Below, piece by piece: positions 44,746 through 55,022 of a DNA stretch of 64,000 nt. Location: the NCBI GenBank assembly GCA_964036045.1, contig OZ038382.1, positions 154,534,265-154,598,264 of the forward strand. Direction: 5' to 3'. Source of the stretch: Eutreptiella sp. 'Long Island Sound 2002' (Eukaryota > Euglenozoa > Euglenophyceae > Eutreptiales > Eutreptiaceae). The notes below the pieces were generated by a model that was not told where the DNA came from, made no database searches, and worked only from the letters and a program-made list of their open reading frames with translations. Position numbers and translations under genes: made by a program. The first letter of the stretch is position 1, and every line of letters starts with the position of its first letter.

Positions 44746-46161
44746 TCATCGTCCGGTCCTCTGGCGGGAGGAGGCGGTCCCGGGTCCGCCGCGCCGTTTC
44801 TTCCCTGCGCGTGGCTGGTGTGGGACTCGTGCCGTTCGCGTGCGGCCGTTCTTCGTCGCTGCAGGTCCTGTGGTTGGCCGCGGGTCAGGACCCTGGGGGG
44901 TTACCCACACGTCGTACAAGGGCGCCGCGGAGGGCACTGAAGATTTCGTGCACCAGGGCCGCGTGCGCCGCCCGGGCTTCCGTCTCAGTGCGGATGGCGG
45001 GCTGCAGCTGCCACCCAGCGCCAGTGCCCGGATCTGGTGGATCGCGAAGACGGGGCATAGGTTGGGCTCAGTGGGGAGTTCCGCCGTCGGTTCCGGGATG
45101 GCCTCCATCTGCTGCCGGCCGTCGAGGTAGAATCTCCGAATCTCTGACCACGCCCTGGTGTGCGGCCAGCGGCGCCGCGCCCACCGCCAGAGGCAGTAGA
45201 GGGCGTGGCCTGGGTGCCAGGTGCCTGCCGTCCCCGACACAATGGCCGTCAGGGGGTCCGGAGGTTGGTTTGGGAGCAGGGGGGTAGGGTTGTCCGGCAG
45301 GCCCGTGGTCGCCCGGAGCATGGAGTCGACGGCCTCCAGGCTCCAATGGTTGTCCTGCGGGTGTGGGAAGATCCGCACCTGGTAGTAGTGGCCATTCTCC
45401 AACACGATCATGGCGATGGTACCGGGGTCATGTTCGCGCGGCGGGGGCGCTGCGCGCGCCGTCTCCGGGTAATGCGCCGTCAGGTTCGTGAGGTTGTGCC
45501 CCCTGCTACGGGTGGTCCCGCTTTCCCATGCCTCCAGGCCCTCGTACGGTGGGATACGGAGGTTGTCGGGTCTCGGTGGTGGGGCGGCCCGCTCCCGGCC
45601 TCCGTTGGTGGGTGCGGGCCTGGGGTCCGTCGGCGGCGCTATGAGCGTGTGTACCCAGCCCAGGTGTGGGACCCACACGCCCCCTTGGGCCGGTTGGTGG
45701 GTGTTGAACCACCAGATCCACGCTTCAATGAGGTCGTCAGAGACCTGTGTCCCGGGGGTGACGAGCGCCTGGAGCTGTCGCACAAAGATTTGGGTTGTCG
45801 GGGCATGTGGCAGGGGGACTACGGCGAAAAGCCTGTTCGGGTCGGCGTTACGGAGGTGTTCCCGGAAGGTGGCCACCAGCTCGCTCGAGGGCCTGGAAGC
45901 GTGGATGTCGTAGAGCGCCCTCAGTTCCGCTTCGTCGAAGGGACCCATGCCCCGTTGCTGTGGCGGTCGGGGGGGCGGGGGGGGCATGGCCACCCGGTCT
46001 TGGTCCAGTACCGCATCAGCCGGGGAGGGGTGCCGTGAGGTGGCGCCCGGTTGTCCCCCCGGCACGTACTCCGTGGGGGGTTCCCGTTGCCGGGGCATCG
46101 AGCAGGGCGTGGCGGTGGGCAGCGGGCCTGCGGGCTCCTGGGGGCTGGAGGTCCCTGTCAT
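44746..46161 (-). CDS. Ulp1/adenain-like cysteine protease homologue
   Basis: A 471-aa frame on the minus strand. After a Pro-rich N-terminus comes a folded part: VSDDLIEAWIWWFN resembles the substrate-binding start of Ulp1 (C48) proteases. DNHWSLEAVDSML fits the catalytic His and Asp block, and PNLCPVFAIHQIRAL fits the catalytic Cys block, though the usual D-C-G is L-C-P. A second homologue on the plus strand (49068-50072) keeps the same three blocks, which supports a real fold. Such enzymes cleave SUMO-like tags or viral/transposon polyproteins. The C-terminus is basic and Pro-rich. It may be the C-terminal part of a longer protein that begins with the RING-like segment near 55 kb. Assignment is by motif only. 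Confidence 0.5.
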   Translation of the reverse strand: MTGTSSPQEPAGPLPTATPCSMPRQREPPTEYVPGGQPGATSRHPSPADAVLDQDRVAMPPPPPRPPQQRGMGPFDEAELRALYDIHASRPSSELVATFREHLRNADPNRLFAVVPLPHAPTTQIFVRQLQALVTPGTQVSDDLIEAWIWWFNTHQPAQGGVWVPHLGWVHTLIAPPTDPRPAPTNGGRERAAPPPRPDNLRIPPYEGLEAWESGTTRSRGHNLTNLTAHYPETARAAPPPREHDPGTIAMIVLENGHYYQVRIFPHPQDNHWSLEAVDSMLRATTGLPDNPTPLLPNQPPDPLTAIVSGTAGTWHPGHALYCLWRWARRRWPHTRAWSEIRRFYLDGRQQMEAIPEPTAELPTEPNLCPVFAIHQIRALALGGSCSPPSALRRKPGRRTRPWCTKSSVPSAAPLYDVWVTPQGPDPRPTTGPAATKNGRTRTARVPHQPRAGKKRRGGPGTASSRQRTGR

Positions 46162-46587
46162 CTCTGTGTCCGCCCTTGGTCCGCTCGCGTCGTGTCTCGG
46201 CTGCCGCGATGTGCCCTCTGTGGCCTGGCGGCTTCTGGACAGCGGGGAGGGCTGTCCCCCCGCCCCTTGCGTAGGGCTGGGGTCGGGCGCGGGCTCCCTT
46301 GGTCGCTTGTCCGTGGCGTGTGGTCCTCTCGGTAGCGGATCGGCCGCTGATCCCGGGAGGGAGGCGGCGGGTGAGCTGGACGTTTCGCCCGCCGTCTGGC
46401 GAGGGTCCGCTTGAAGCGTTGCTTGCCGCTCGCGCTCGGCCGGCGTGAGAATGGTGGGGATGGGCGTCCGCTCGGTGCGGGGCCTCTTGGACCGGCGTCT
46501 GTGGTCGGAGGTCGATGATGATCGCCGAGCTTGGGGGTCGCGGGGGCCTCCGTGGTCCCTGTCGATATCCTCATTGAAGAGGACTCG

Positions 46588-47361
46588 TCATGCTGCGGGG
46601 GGCGGCGTGCGGCTGCGGCGACGGGATGGCCCAGGGTGCCTCGTTTCTTGGCGCTCCTCCGGCGTGTCGGCTTGCACCCTCGAGGCGTGGGGACTGCCCG
46701 GGCTCCTCCGTGGGGCGAACGGCCGCAGGGGGCTGCTGTATGTGCCAGAGGTGGAACCCCTACCGGGTGGTGGACCCCGTGGGTCTTCCGTTGAGTTTCG
46801 GCGTGCCGCCTGTCTGGGGGGCTCCAGGACGTCTTGGGACCGCGGCCGCCGGTGGCCTGAGGCGTGTCCCTGGTAGCCCGGTGATCCAGGGATGTTCCAG
46901 ATGTTATGGTCCTGCATGGCCGTACCGATGCGCAGGGCGGCGCGCTGGTGCCAACGCCAGTGCAGTCCGTTCATTTCATCTGGGCTGTAGGCTCCCATAT
47001 GCGCCATGAGCCGGGTGGCCACATAGCGCCATTGGCCTGGGTGGTCCATGGTGGCGGGGGGCGTGTGCCCTGTCCGATGACCAAACGTGACGTCTGCCAT
47101 GGTGCGTGTTCCCCCCGCGAGGTGGCGGGACCGCGAAGAAAGTACCCATCGTATGCGGACCGCCAGTTCGAGCTGCTCCCCTGTGACAAGCCTGGGTATC
47201 CAGAAGCCTAGGTCTTGGGTCGCTTCTTGCTCTGCTTGTTCGCTGGGGTGGCCGGCGTCACCCTCCAAGCGTGCATAGTCCAGGTGTCCCCGCCCCCAGG
47301 GCGGGGCGGCCCCCAGCGGTGGGGCGACAGACTCACTCGCGGTGTTGGTGGCCGCTTCCAC
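46588..47361 (-). CDS. Companion protein of the Ulp1-like family, unknown function
   Basis: A 257-aa frame in the same reading frame as the protease at 44746-46161, with stops between. The ordered part (LGFWIPRLVTGEQLELAVRIRW to QWRYVATRLMAHMGAY to DHNIWNIPGSP) matches a part of the plus-strand ORF at 50158-51525 that ends GIRLWDITQSP, so it is a shared domain of about 130 residues. Its ends are Pro/Arg-rich and disordered. No known family is recognised. Adjacency to a Ulp1-like segment in both places suggests they belong to one protein or one element. Confidence 0.45.
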   Translation of the reverse strand: MEAATNTASESVAPPLGAAPPWGRGHLDYARLEGDAGHPSEQAEQEATQDLGFWIPRLVTGEQLELAVRIRWVLSSRSRHLAGGTRTMADVTFGHRTGHTPPATMDHPGQWRYVATRLMAHMGAYSPDEMNGLHWRWHQRAALRIGTAMQDHNIWNIPGSPGYQGHASGHRRPRSQDVLEPPRQAARRNSTEDPRGPPPGRGSTSGTYSSPLRPFAPRRSPGSPHASRVQADTPEERQETRHPGPSRRRSRTPPPAA

Positions 47362-47490
47362 GCGCGTGCCCTCACCTGGGGCGTTGCGCTCGTCCGTAGT
47401 CCGGTCCGCCGCGCCGCTCGCGGTCGTCTGCCCCTCGCCCGTAGTGGCAATCTGCCCCAGGGTGGTTTAGTCGCGCTGGAGGTGCGCTTG

Positions 47491-47838
47491 TCATGGCACC
47501 GTGAGGGGCGTATCGTCCGCCTCGTCGCGTTGCGGCTCCGGGTGGACGCGTGGCATCTCCGGTGCTGGGACCGCCCGGGGGTCATCCCTGCAGGAGGCAA
47601 TGAAGGCATCGAAGGAGTCGTCGTCGCGGTTGTGCCCGCTGGGTGACGTTCCTCCTTCGTCCGCGCGCTGGGGCGTGTCGGGTGTGGTTTCCCAGGCCTC
47701 TGACCCCGCGCTGGTTTCCGGTGGATCTCGTGGCAGCGCCTCCCCTAGCGTGCTCGTGTCTGCGCGGGCCGCCAGGTGCGCCCGGGGGGCGGCGCCCGCG
47801 TATCCGCGGTCGAAGGCCGGTGGGGGCCGTCCGCACAC
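47491..47838 (-). pseudogene. Low-complexity coding segment joining the duplicated block to the companion domain
   Basis: A 115-aa frame with a short acidic, ordered-looking stretch (DDDSFDAFIASCRDDP). It crosses the boundary of the duplicated block at 47815, and I take it as part of the linker of a longer minus-strand gene. No start or independent function can be argued. Confidence 0.3.
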
Positions 47839-49108
47839 CCGGTGTCCGGAGCTGGCCCCTCGGGTTCCGCGTCAGGCTGGCCATCTGCCAATGCCTCGTC
47901 TCCTCCGTGTGCCGTTTCCTTCGTCAGGTCGGCACTCCGCACTGATGTCTGGTCCGTTCCCCTGCCAGGTTCCCCCATTGGTGCTGGTGTCGGCGTTCGT
48001 TGCGGGGGTCTCTGCAGTCCTTCCGCGCCCACCGCGGGCAGTCCCGCTGCCGTTGGGTCGGCGGTGTAGGCGGTTCGGCGCCATCGTCCACCGGCGACGG
48101 TGCCCCCCGGGCGTGGCCTCCCGCCACGGGTGGCGGCTCGGGTAGGCCCCCCGGGTCCGCGGGCTGCGGGGCGTCCGCCGGGGCGGCGGTGCGTGGCGGA
48201 TCCGAGCCGGGGCCTAGGCCGGGGGCCGGGCGGCCGGGAGATGACGGTTCTGCCGGTCGTGCCGGCGGTCCAGTTGGTGGGGCGTGGTGCCGCTGGGGCA
48301 CCGGCCCGCCGTGCGTTGTGGCCCGTATGTCCTACGTGCCGGACGTTGCCGAAGCCTGGGGGGTTAGGCCCCCAGTGGGGCCGTGGGTGTGGGGGTGACC
48401 GGCGTCGGAGGGCCGGGCGGTGGTGGCGTCGGTCGGGGTAGCGGTGTGTGTCCGTGTGGGGAGGTTGTCGGTCGGCGTGAATGTTGGGTCCGCTGCCGGC
48501 CGGTCAGGTGCGCCATGGTGCGGGCGGGGTTCCGGGTGGGCCTGTGTTGTTGCCGCTTCGCTGGCTGCCGGCCCTTGGCTGTGCGCAGGCACGACGGGTG
48601 GTGTTAGGGGTTGCGGGCTCCCTGTGGGGCTCGGGGCCGGTACCCTGTGCGGATGTGCGGTGCCGGGGGGCTGCCCGGGCTGGGTACCCACCGCCCCCGT
48701 ATTCGTGGGGCCGGGTAGGGCTCCGCTCCTGGCAGGTGATGCTAGGTGTCCCAGGCTCCCTGTGGCCACGTGGTGTTATGTTGGTTGTCGTTGCGCCGCC
48801 CGTTTGGACGCACGCTCTTGTCGGGGGCTCTGTGGTGTGCCGGCCCTAGATGGTGCCGGACCGCCTGTAGTCCGCGTGGCGTCGGAGGCGTGTTGTTGGT
48901 GTGGTTCGGCGGCGGGTGTGAGGGGGGCAGAGGTGGATGGGTCGTGGGATGTGGAGGACGTCGCGGCCGACGTTCGTGCCCGTACGTTCCTGGCCCTAGT
49001 CGCTGTCGTGGCGCGGGATCGGGGCAGGGGGTTTGTGATGGTTGCGGTGGTTCTCCGGGGGGAGTAGGATGAGCCGTCGAGCCGGGTACCTCTGGCCATC
49101 ATCCTGGC
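47815..49108. repeat. 1.29-kb direct duplication, copy A
   Basis: About 97% identical to 52911-54203. On the minus strand both copies read as Pro/Thr/Arg-rich disordered protein plus the ordered phrase MMARGTRLDGSSYSP. Copy A runs into the companion-domain segment on its left and is cut on its right at ATCATCCTGGC, where a plus-strand Ulp1-like gene begins. Confidence 0.9.
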
Positions 49109-50072
49109 GGCCACCCTCGGGGAAGGCGTCAGAGACTTCCTCTTCGACGCCTTCCTCCACGTCGCCCGACACCAGCGCCCCCCACACACCACCCCAGACG
49201 GCGAGAGCCCGCCCCCCACGGGGAGCCGGATCTGGGTGCCCCCCATCGACTGGGGGCGACACCTGGTCGGACACCCCGTGCCGGGGCGGGTGGACACCAA
49301 GGGCCGCACCCGCTACCACGAGCCCGACATGGCCCACCCCCAACCCGGCGCCACCCCCGACAGCACCAAAGAGTGGGAGCGGGAAACATGGGTAGCCCGG
49401 ATGGCCTCCCTGAGCAACTTCCGGCACCACGTCCCGGGGGACATCCCCACCCCCGACGAGCAGCAGCCAGCCCCCTCCACGTACATGACCCTCATGTACA
49501 ATCTGCACTACACCCTCTCCACCACCAACTACCACGCACCCACAGACCACTGGGTAGTACACGGCACCGACTCCCTCCTCCCCGCCGACTACACCCCCCC
49601 CCCACACAACCCAGGCCCCGACACGTACGCCAGGGGGGACGACCCGGACGACCCCCACATCTGGGGCAAGTGGAAACCCAAATCACTGGACACGCTGCTC
49701 TCCATCCGCAGCAGCTACCAGGGCCTTGGTAGGGCGATGTATTGCCTCGCCAAGTGGATCCAACGGACCTGGGGGATCCCCACGGACTGATGGGTGCGGG
49801 TGGTCACGCTGCGCCCCCAGCAGAGGGAAGCCCCCCCAAACCGCAGGGGACCGACCCCCCCACGCCCCACCACCCTACAACTATGCCCGTACTTGGTGGC
49901 AGCCCGCCTCATGACGCAGCTGTGGCCGGGCCCAGACACCCCCACCCAAAACTACCCCCACCTCACAGAGGAGGACATGCCCGGCATCCAGCGATGCTTC
50001 TTCCAGACCCTCGACTACCTCCAGCAAACACACCCACACGTCCTGGAGCAGATATGGCCACCCCCTGGGTAA
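49068..50072 (+). pseudogene. Second Ulp1-like cysteine protease homologue (in-frame TGA)
   Basis: Open from 49068. Blocks in order: VRDFLFDAFLHVAR and IWVPPIDWGRHL (like the N-terminal block of the 44.7-kb protease), TDHWVVHGTDSLLP (His/Asp block) and AMYCLAKW. An in-frame TGA at 49788-49790 follows. The same frame then continues to TLQLCPYLVAARLM, which matches the catalytic-Cys block of its paralogue, and ends at 50072. The TGA is a nonsense mutation or readthrough. The first dozen residues are antisense of the duplicated block, so the gene is a 5'-truncated piece fused at 49108. There is no clear start codon except a methionine at 49236, which would drop the first block. Confidence 0.5.
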
Positions 50073-50157
50073 CCCACGTGCCCGCGCAGCCAAGACAACG
50101 CCGCCACGCCAGCACCAGCACGCACGGATCACCAGGGAAAACGCGCGCACACGCCCG

Positions 50158-51525
50158 GTGCCCGAACCTGCACCCTCGTTCTCGCTGCTTACAGGACCCA
50201 GCATCATACGCCCGCCGCCGAAGCCCAGGACCCTCCGCCGTCTCCCACAGCCCTCTCCTCCGCCTCCGACTCCACAACCTCAACCACCACGACCACCTCA
50301 TCCACCACCACCACCACGTCCTCATCCAGCACTCTGCCCCCCAGGCCGCGGGGGACACCTCCCAAACGGGCCCCCAAACCCACCCCCACCGCGAGCAGCC
50401 CCGCCGCCGCCAAGGCCCACGCCCCGACGAAGCCCACACCCACGACCCAGCCGAAACCCAAGACCGCCGCCAAACAGCCACCCAAACCCGTCAGCACGCC
50501 ACGACCGCAACCCGCAGCCAAGCCCAAACCCAAGTCCAAGCCCCGCGCCACGACAGCAGCGAGCCCGGCCCCCCGAGGACGTCCTCTATGACATCCGGCC
50601 CCAGCCGTCCCAGGCCCGAAGGCAGCAGCGCCCAGCGCGGCGCCCCCCCACCGTCACCGACGCCACCGCCACCACCTTCATGGCGGAGCGCGCCGCGGCC
50701 GAAGCACGACGCACCTCGTCCCGCCACCTCTCAAAGCCCGCACCCCAGGCCCACGGACGGCTCCCGACCAGGCCAGAACGGCGCCAGGGTCCGCCAGCAG
50801 CGTCCCCGCCCCCCTACCAACCCTCGACGACAGCCCACATACAACGCATGCCCCACTACCGCCGCCGCCGCGAGTCCCCGCCCAACCCCGAGGCGGAGAC
50901 CGTACGCGCACACCCGCGGGTCCATGTCCGCGTGCGCCCCCACTCCCCACGCACCCCCACGGAACAGGACTACGAGGAATCCCCCAGGCCCGCCACCGCC
51001 ACCGGTCTCCACGACCCCGTCACACCCACGCACGCCCACTCCTGCGCCCAAGACCGCAGGCCCGCCCAGGAACAGTGGTGGCAGCGCTGGACCCACACGC
51101 AGCTCTGGGAGCTGCGAAAGTGGGCCCGGGGAGAGCCCTCCCTCGAGGGCCTGGTCCATCGGCCCCGCAAGGGGTCGGTGGAGAACTGCCGCCTCCGGCC
51201 GGCGGGGGGGTGGATGCCGCAGGCCGCATGGGAAGCCATGCTGGCCGATGCGCTCCACCCCCTGGGAGTCCACCCCCGCAACCTCCCCGAAACCCAGGAC
51301 CACCCGTATGTCCTCAGGCGCCTGCGGGAGACCCTCCAGGAAACGCAGCGAGACGGCATCCGCCTGTGGGACATCACCCAAAGCCCAGCCCCGCACAAAC
51401 ACACCCCCTCACCACCCCACAAGCGTCGGCGCACCGACACCGGCGACACCCACAGCACCCCAGGAGCCCTGCGCGCCACACAACACGACGCGCCTGACCC
51501 CCCGGCCAGCGGCGCCGCCATCTAA
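50158..51525 (+). CDS. Pro-rich protein with the companion domain
   Basis: A 455-aa frame. The first ~280 residues are proline-, arginine- and histidine-rich and could be noise of a GC-rich region. From about residue 300 there is an ordered stretch (AQEQWWQRWTHTQLWELRKW, GGWMPQAAWEAMLADAL, YVLRRLRETLQETQ, GIRLWDITQSP) that pairs with the minus-strand protein at 46588-47361. It lies 85 bp after the second Ulp1-like homologue in the same direction but in another frame. The overlapping 647-aa frame (49742-51685) has no ordered part and is rejected. Confidence 0.45.
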   Translation: MPEPAPSFSLLTGPSIIRPPPKPRTLRRLPQPSPPPPTPQPQPPRPPHPPPPPRPHPALCPPGRGGHLPNGPPNPPPPRAAPPPPRPTPRRSPHPRPSRNPRPPPNSHPNPSARHDRNPQPSPNPSPSPAPRQQRARPPEDVLYDIRPQPSQARRQQRPARRPPTVTDATATTFMAERAAAEARRTSSRHLSKPAPQAHGRLPTRPERRQGPPAASPPPYQPSTTAHIQRMPHYRRRRESPPNPEAETVRAHPRVHVRVRPHSPRTPTEQDYEESPRPATATGLHDPVTPTHAHSCAQDRRPAQEQWWQRWTHTQLWELRKWARGEPSLEGLVHRPRKGSVENCRLRPAGGWMPQAAWEAMLADALHPLGVHPRNLPETQDHPYVLRRLRETLQETQRDGIRLWDITQSPAPHKHTPSPPHKRRRTDTGDTHSTPGALRATQHDAPDPPASGAAI

Positions 51526-52155
51526 CCCCGTTACCCAGCAAACCACCACCACGGGGCGCCACGCCAGGCCCCGCCCAGAAGTCACCAAACGAACCGGACG
51601 CCGAAGGAAGCCAACGCACACGACAACGAGCACCACTACGCCCAAAGGCACCAAACCCGGGCCCGCTACTGTCGCAACCGCCTAACCGAGCCAGAACCCA
51701 AGCACAAATCAAACCCGAGCCACACCCCAAAACCGCTAACCCTTGACTCCTAACCAAGCCCGCCGAGGGAACAACGTAATCACAGCCCACACCCACAGCC
51801 CACACAGCCGCCTAACCAGCCAGCTCCAGAAGCAAAGAGACACCTCACCAAACCCACCCTGACCCAAGCCCGTGTACATCAGGAAGCGCGAGCCGCACCC
51901 CTGGGGCGCGACCGCCGCCACAGCACCGACGACACACCCCAGAGGACACAACGCTATTGCACCGCCGCACCAGCTGCCCATGCCTGTGCCTGCAGTGTAG
52001 GCGCACCCCTATTTTTCTCTTTTTTGTTTTTTCTTTTTTTTCCCGAAAAAAAAAAAAACAAGAAAAAAAAAACAAGTAAAAAAAAAAAAACGAAAATTAG
52101 GGGGGGAGGAAGAGGGACACAACCACCCATGGCACACGCGCACCGCACACAGCAC
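51526..52155. other. Non-coding, with an A/T homopolymer inverted repeat
   Basis: No gene is seen. At 52013-52110 a TTTTT-rich run faces several long A runs, a low-complexity inverted repeat. GC falls sharply only here, and the flanks are GC-rich. Confidence 0.5.
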
Positions 52156-52335
52156 GCACACCGGTGAACAGGAGCCCAGTGGCCCAGGACACCGCACATG
52201 CAACACAACACACCGAGCGAGCACACCGGTGAACAGGAGCCAGCTGGCCCAGGACACCGCAGACGCACCACAGCAAACCGCGCGGGCACACCGGTGAACA
52301 GGAGCCCAGCGGCCCAGGACACTGCACACAGGTAG
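52156..52335. repeat. 65-bp tandem repeat, three copies
   Basis: CCGGTGAACAGGAGCC recurs at 52161, 52226 and 52291, exactly 65 bp apart, each followed by a GGCCCAGGACAC block. The three copies are about 85% alike. Confidence 0.9.
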
Positions 52336-52910
52336 GGCGGCCGAGGGACAGGAAAGAACCAATACCCCATGGGTCGGACGCACTGGGGCGACCCAGCCGA
52401 CCCACCGGGCCAGTGGCAGGAGCGGTACTCCAAGGCCACTGGTCCGAGCCCGGCCAGGCTGCATCGGGGACCATGGCAAACGTCACCCGGAGCCATGGAA
52501 GCAACCGGTGACAGGCGAGCCGGTACACAGTCCAGGAGAAGGTCACCTGCCAAGCAGAGTGGCCCCGCAACTCAAGCCACAAGGGTGAGGCGGTCGTACC
52601 GTAGACAAGCGGGAGCAATACCCCTTGTGGTGAGAGATACTCCACACGGCTGGGCAGCCCCCCAGAGCTGCCGCCCAAAGGAGGGGGCATGTGGCCCTAC
52701 CCATGGACACATGTGGGGACACCCTCCCACCTGGGACACATGGAGCGGGTGGCCGCGACAATGCCTTCCCAAGCACATGCGGGAGCGGCTCAAGAGGCAC
52801 CTGACATGGGGCAGTGGGAGGGACAGGACGTCCCCTTGGTAAGAGCTTCTTCCTGCAATGTCAAAGGAGGCATCCCGAGCTCCTGAAGATACCTACCTAC
52901 CTACCTCTAG
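52336..52910. other. Spacer ending in a CTAC microsatellite
   Basis: No gene is supported. Short ORFs lack domains. A run of ACCTACCTACCTACC at about 52890-52906 sits directly at the left edge of duplicated block B. Confidence 0.4.
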
Positions 52911-54203
52911 GGCCGGTGGGGGCCGTCCGCACACCCGGTGTCCGGAGCTGGCCCCACGGGTTCCGTGTCAGGCTGGCCATCTGCCAATGCCTCGTCTCCT
53001 CCGTGTGTCATTTCCTTCGTCAGGTCGGCACTCCGCACTGATGTCTGGTCCGTTCCCCCGCCAGGTTCCCCCATTGGTGCTGGTGTCGGCGTTCGTTGCG
53101 GGGGTCTCTGCAGTCCTTCCGCGCCCACCGCGGGCAGTGGCGCTGCGGTTCGGTCGGCGGTGTAGGCGGTTCGGCGCCATCGTCCACCGGCGGCGGTGCC
53201 CCCCGGGCGTGGCCTCCCGCCACGGGTGGCGGCTCGGGTAGGCCCCCCCGGTCCGCGGGCTGCGGGGCGTCCGCCGGGGCGGCGGTGCGTGGCGGATCCG
53301 AGCCGGGGCCTGGGCCGGGGGCCGGGCGGCCGGGAGATGACGGTTCTGCCGGTCGTGCCGGCGGTCCAGTTGGTGGGGCGTGGTGCCGCTGGGGCACCGG
53401 CCCGCCGTGCGTTGTGTCCCGTATGTCCTACGTGCCGGACGTTGCCGAAGCCTGGGGGGTTAGGCCCCCAGTGGGGCCGTGGGTGTGGGGGTGCCCGGCG
53501 TCGGAGGGCCGGGCGGTGGTGGCGTCGGTCGGGGTAGCGGTGTGTGTCCGTGTGGGGAGGTTGTCGGTCGGCGTAAACGTTGGGTCCGCTGCCGGCCGGT
53601 CAGGTGCGCCATGGTGCGGGCGGGGTTCCGGGTGGGCCTGTGTTGTTGCCGTTTCGCTGGCTGCCGGCCGTGGCCTGTGCGCAGGCACGACGGGTGGTGT
53701 TAGGGGTTGCGGGCTCCCTGTGGGGCTTGGGGCCCGTAACCTGTGCGGATGTGCGGTGCCGGGGGGCTGCCCTGGCTGGGTACCCACCGCCCCGGTATTC
53801 GTGGGGCCGGGTGGGGCTCCGCTCCTGGCAGGTGATTCTAGGTGTCCCAGGCTCCCTGTGGCCACGTGGTGTTGTGTTGGTTGTCGTTGCGCCGCCCGTT
53901 TGGACGCACGCTCTTGTCGGGGGCTCTGTGGTGTGCCGGCCCTAGATGGTGCCGGACCGCCTGTAGTCCGCGTGGTGTCGGAGGCGTGTTGTTGGTGTGG
54001 TTCGGCGGCGGGTGTGAGGGGGCGGAGGTGGATGGGTCGGGGGATGTGGAGGACGTCGCGGCCGACGTTCGGGCCCGTACGTTCCTGGCCCTAGTTGCTG
54101 TCGTGGCAGGGGATTGGGGCAGGGGGTTTGTGATGGTTGCGGTGGTTCTCCGGGGGGAGTAGGATGAGCCGTCGAGCCGGGTACCTCTGGCCATCATCCT
54201 GGC
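52911..54203. repeat. 1.29-kb direct duplication, copy B
   Basis: Second copy of 47815-49108. Its right side continues, on the minus strand, into the RING-like protein. Its left side stops at the CTAC microsatellite, where copy A instead continues toward the companion and protease segments. Copy B therefore holds the upstream part and copy A the downstream part of the inferred ancestral gene. Confidence 0.9.
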
Positions 54204-55022
54204 CACCGCTGCATTGCCGTATGTGCCCGGTTGTGTTGGCGGGACGTGCGGCTGCAGGGTGCGCTGTATCAGCGATTCGAGGCTGCGTGGAGGGGGGATG
54301 CCCCTCCACGTGAGGTAGGCCGCCATCAGCCTCGCGGTCGCCCCGGGGTCATGGCCCCGCCGCGGTGGAAGAAGTCCCCCCACTCGGCGCCATGGGCGCC
54401 GCGGCTGATGCCCATCGCCCATTCCGCGTCCCCCACCAGCCAGCCGAAGGCGATCGGGAGGCGGTTGGTGAGGGTGACGACGATGTTGCGGTAGTTTTTT
54501 TGGTTCGTGCGGCTGACGTAGCCCCAACTGTTGGGCAGGTTGCCAATGGGGGGCAGACTGCCCCGTGGCGCGTCGGTGTAGTCCTCGTGGTGGGGGACGT
54601 AAACCGTGGGGTCCGCGTCCGGGTCTGGCAGCGCCCAGGTTGATGCGCGCCAGGGGGGGCGGGGGGGGGGGTGTCGCTGGGTCCTCGTCGCTGAGGACGT
54701 CCAACCACTCGACGTCGGGGCTGTCCTCCCTCGCGCCGTCGTTCCAGACGTTTTGCCGGATCAGAGTCCGCAGCGTCTGGAGTGTGAGGTCTTCGTCTTG
54801 CGTTTCGCGCGGCGGCGGAGCCCCGCAGAGTCGCTGCCGTCGCCGGCAGAGTGGGCGCGACCACAAGTTCGCGATGCACGGGCTGCAGAACCAGTGCAGC
54901 TGCTCCGTGCCGCCGCAGCCGAGGTCAAGCCCGCGAAGGGGGTTGCCGTCGTCGTCGTTCACCTCCATGCAGACCCCGCATGGGTTCCCCGGCCGTGGAT
55001 GCGGTGCTTCACCTTCGGGCAT
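53838..55022 (-). pseudogene. Protein with N-terminal RING-like zinc motif (two compensating frameshifts)
   Basis: Starts at MPEGEAPHP (55022). Residues 15-66 carry C-X2-C-X17-C-X6-H-X2-C-X2-C-X9-C-X6-C, close to a RING finger but with a long third spacer and a wide last pair, so metal binding is likely and E3 ligase activity only possible. After a Pro run the sense moves to another frame for about 300 bases (PNSWGYVSRTNQKNYRNIVV, PIAFGWLVGDAEWAMG), then returns (ATARLMAAYLTWRG). The first shift is at a C/G homopolymer near 54650-54672, the second near 54360. These may be sequencing errors. The tail enters duplicated block B and is disordered. Family unknown. Confidence 0.5.

Noticed and set aside
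38596-49790. Altered genetic code (UAG or UGA as sense)
   Set aside because: Only one UAG and one TGA interrupt otherwise good frames; the LINE break is TAA and there are frameshifts too, so decay or local readthrough is simpler.
44746-51525. Polinton/Maverick element because of an adenain-like protease
   Set aside because: No protein-primed polymerase B, packaging ATPase, capsid or matching integrase is present around it.
49742-51685. 647-aa plus-strand ORF
   Set aside because: Almost wholly Pro/Arg/Thr/His with no ordered stretch; it overlaps the frame that carries the companion domain shared with 46588-47361.
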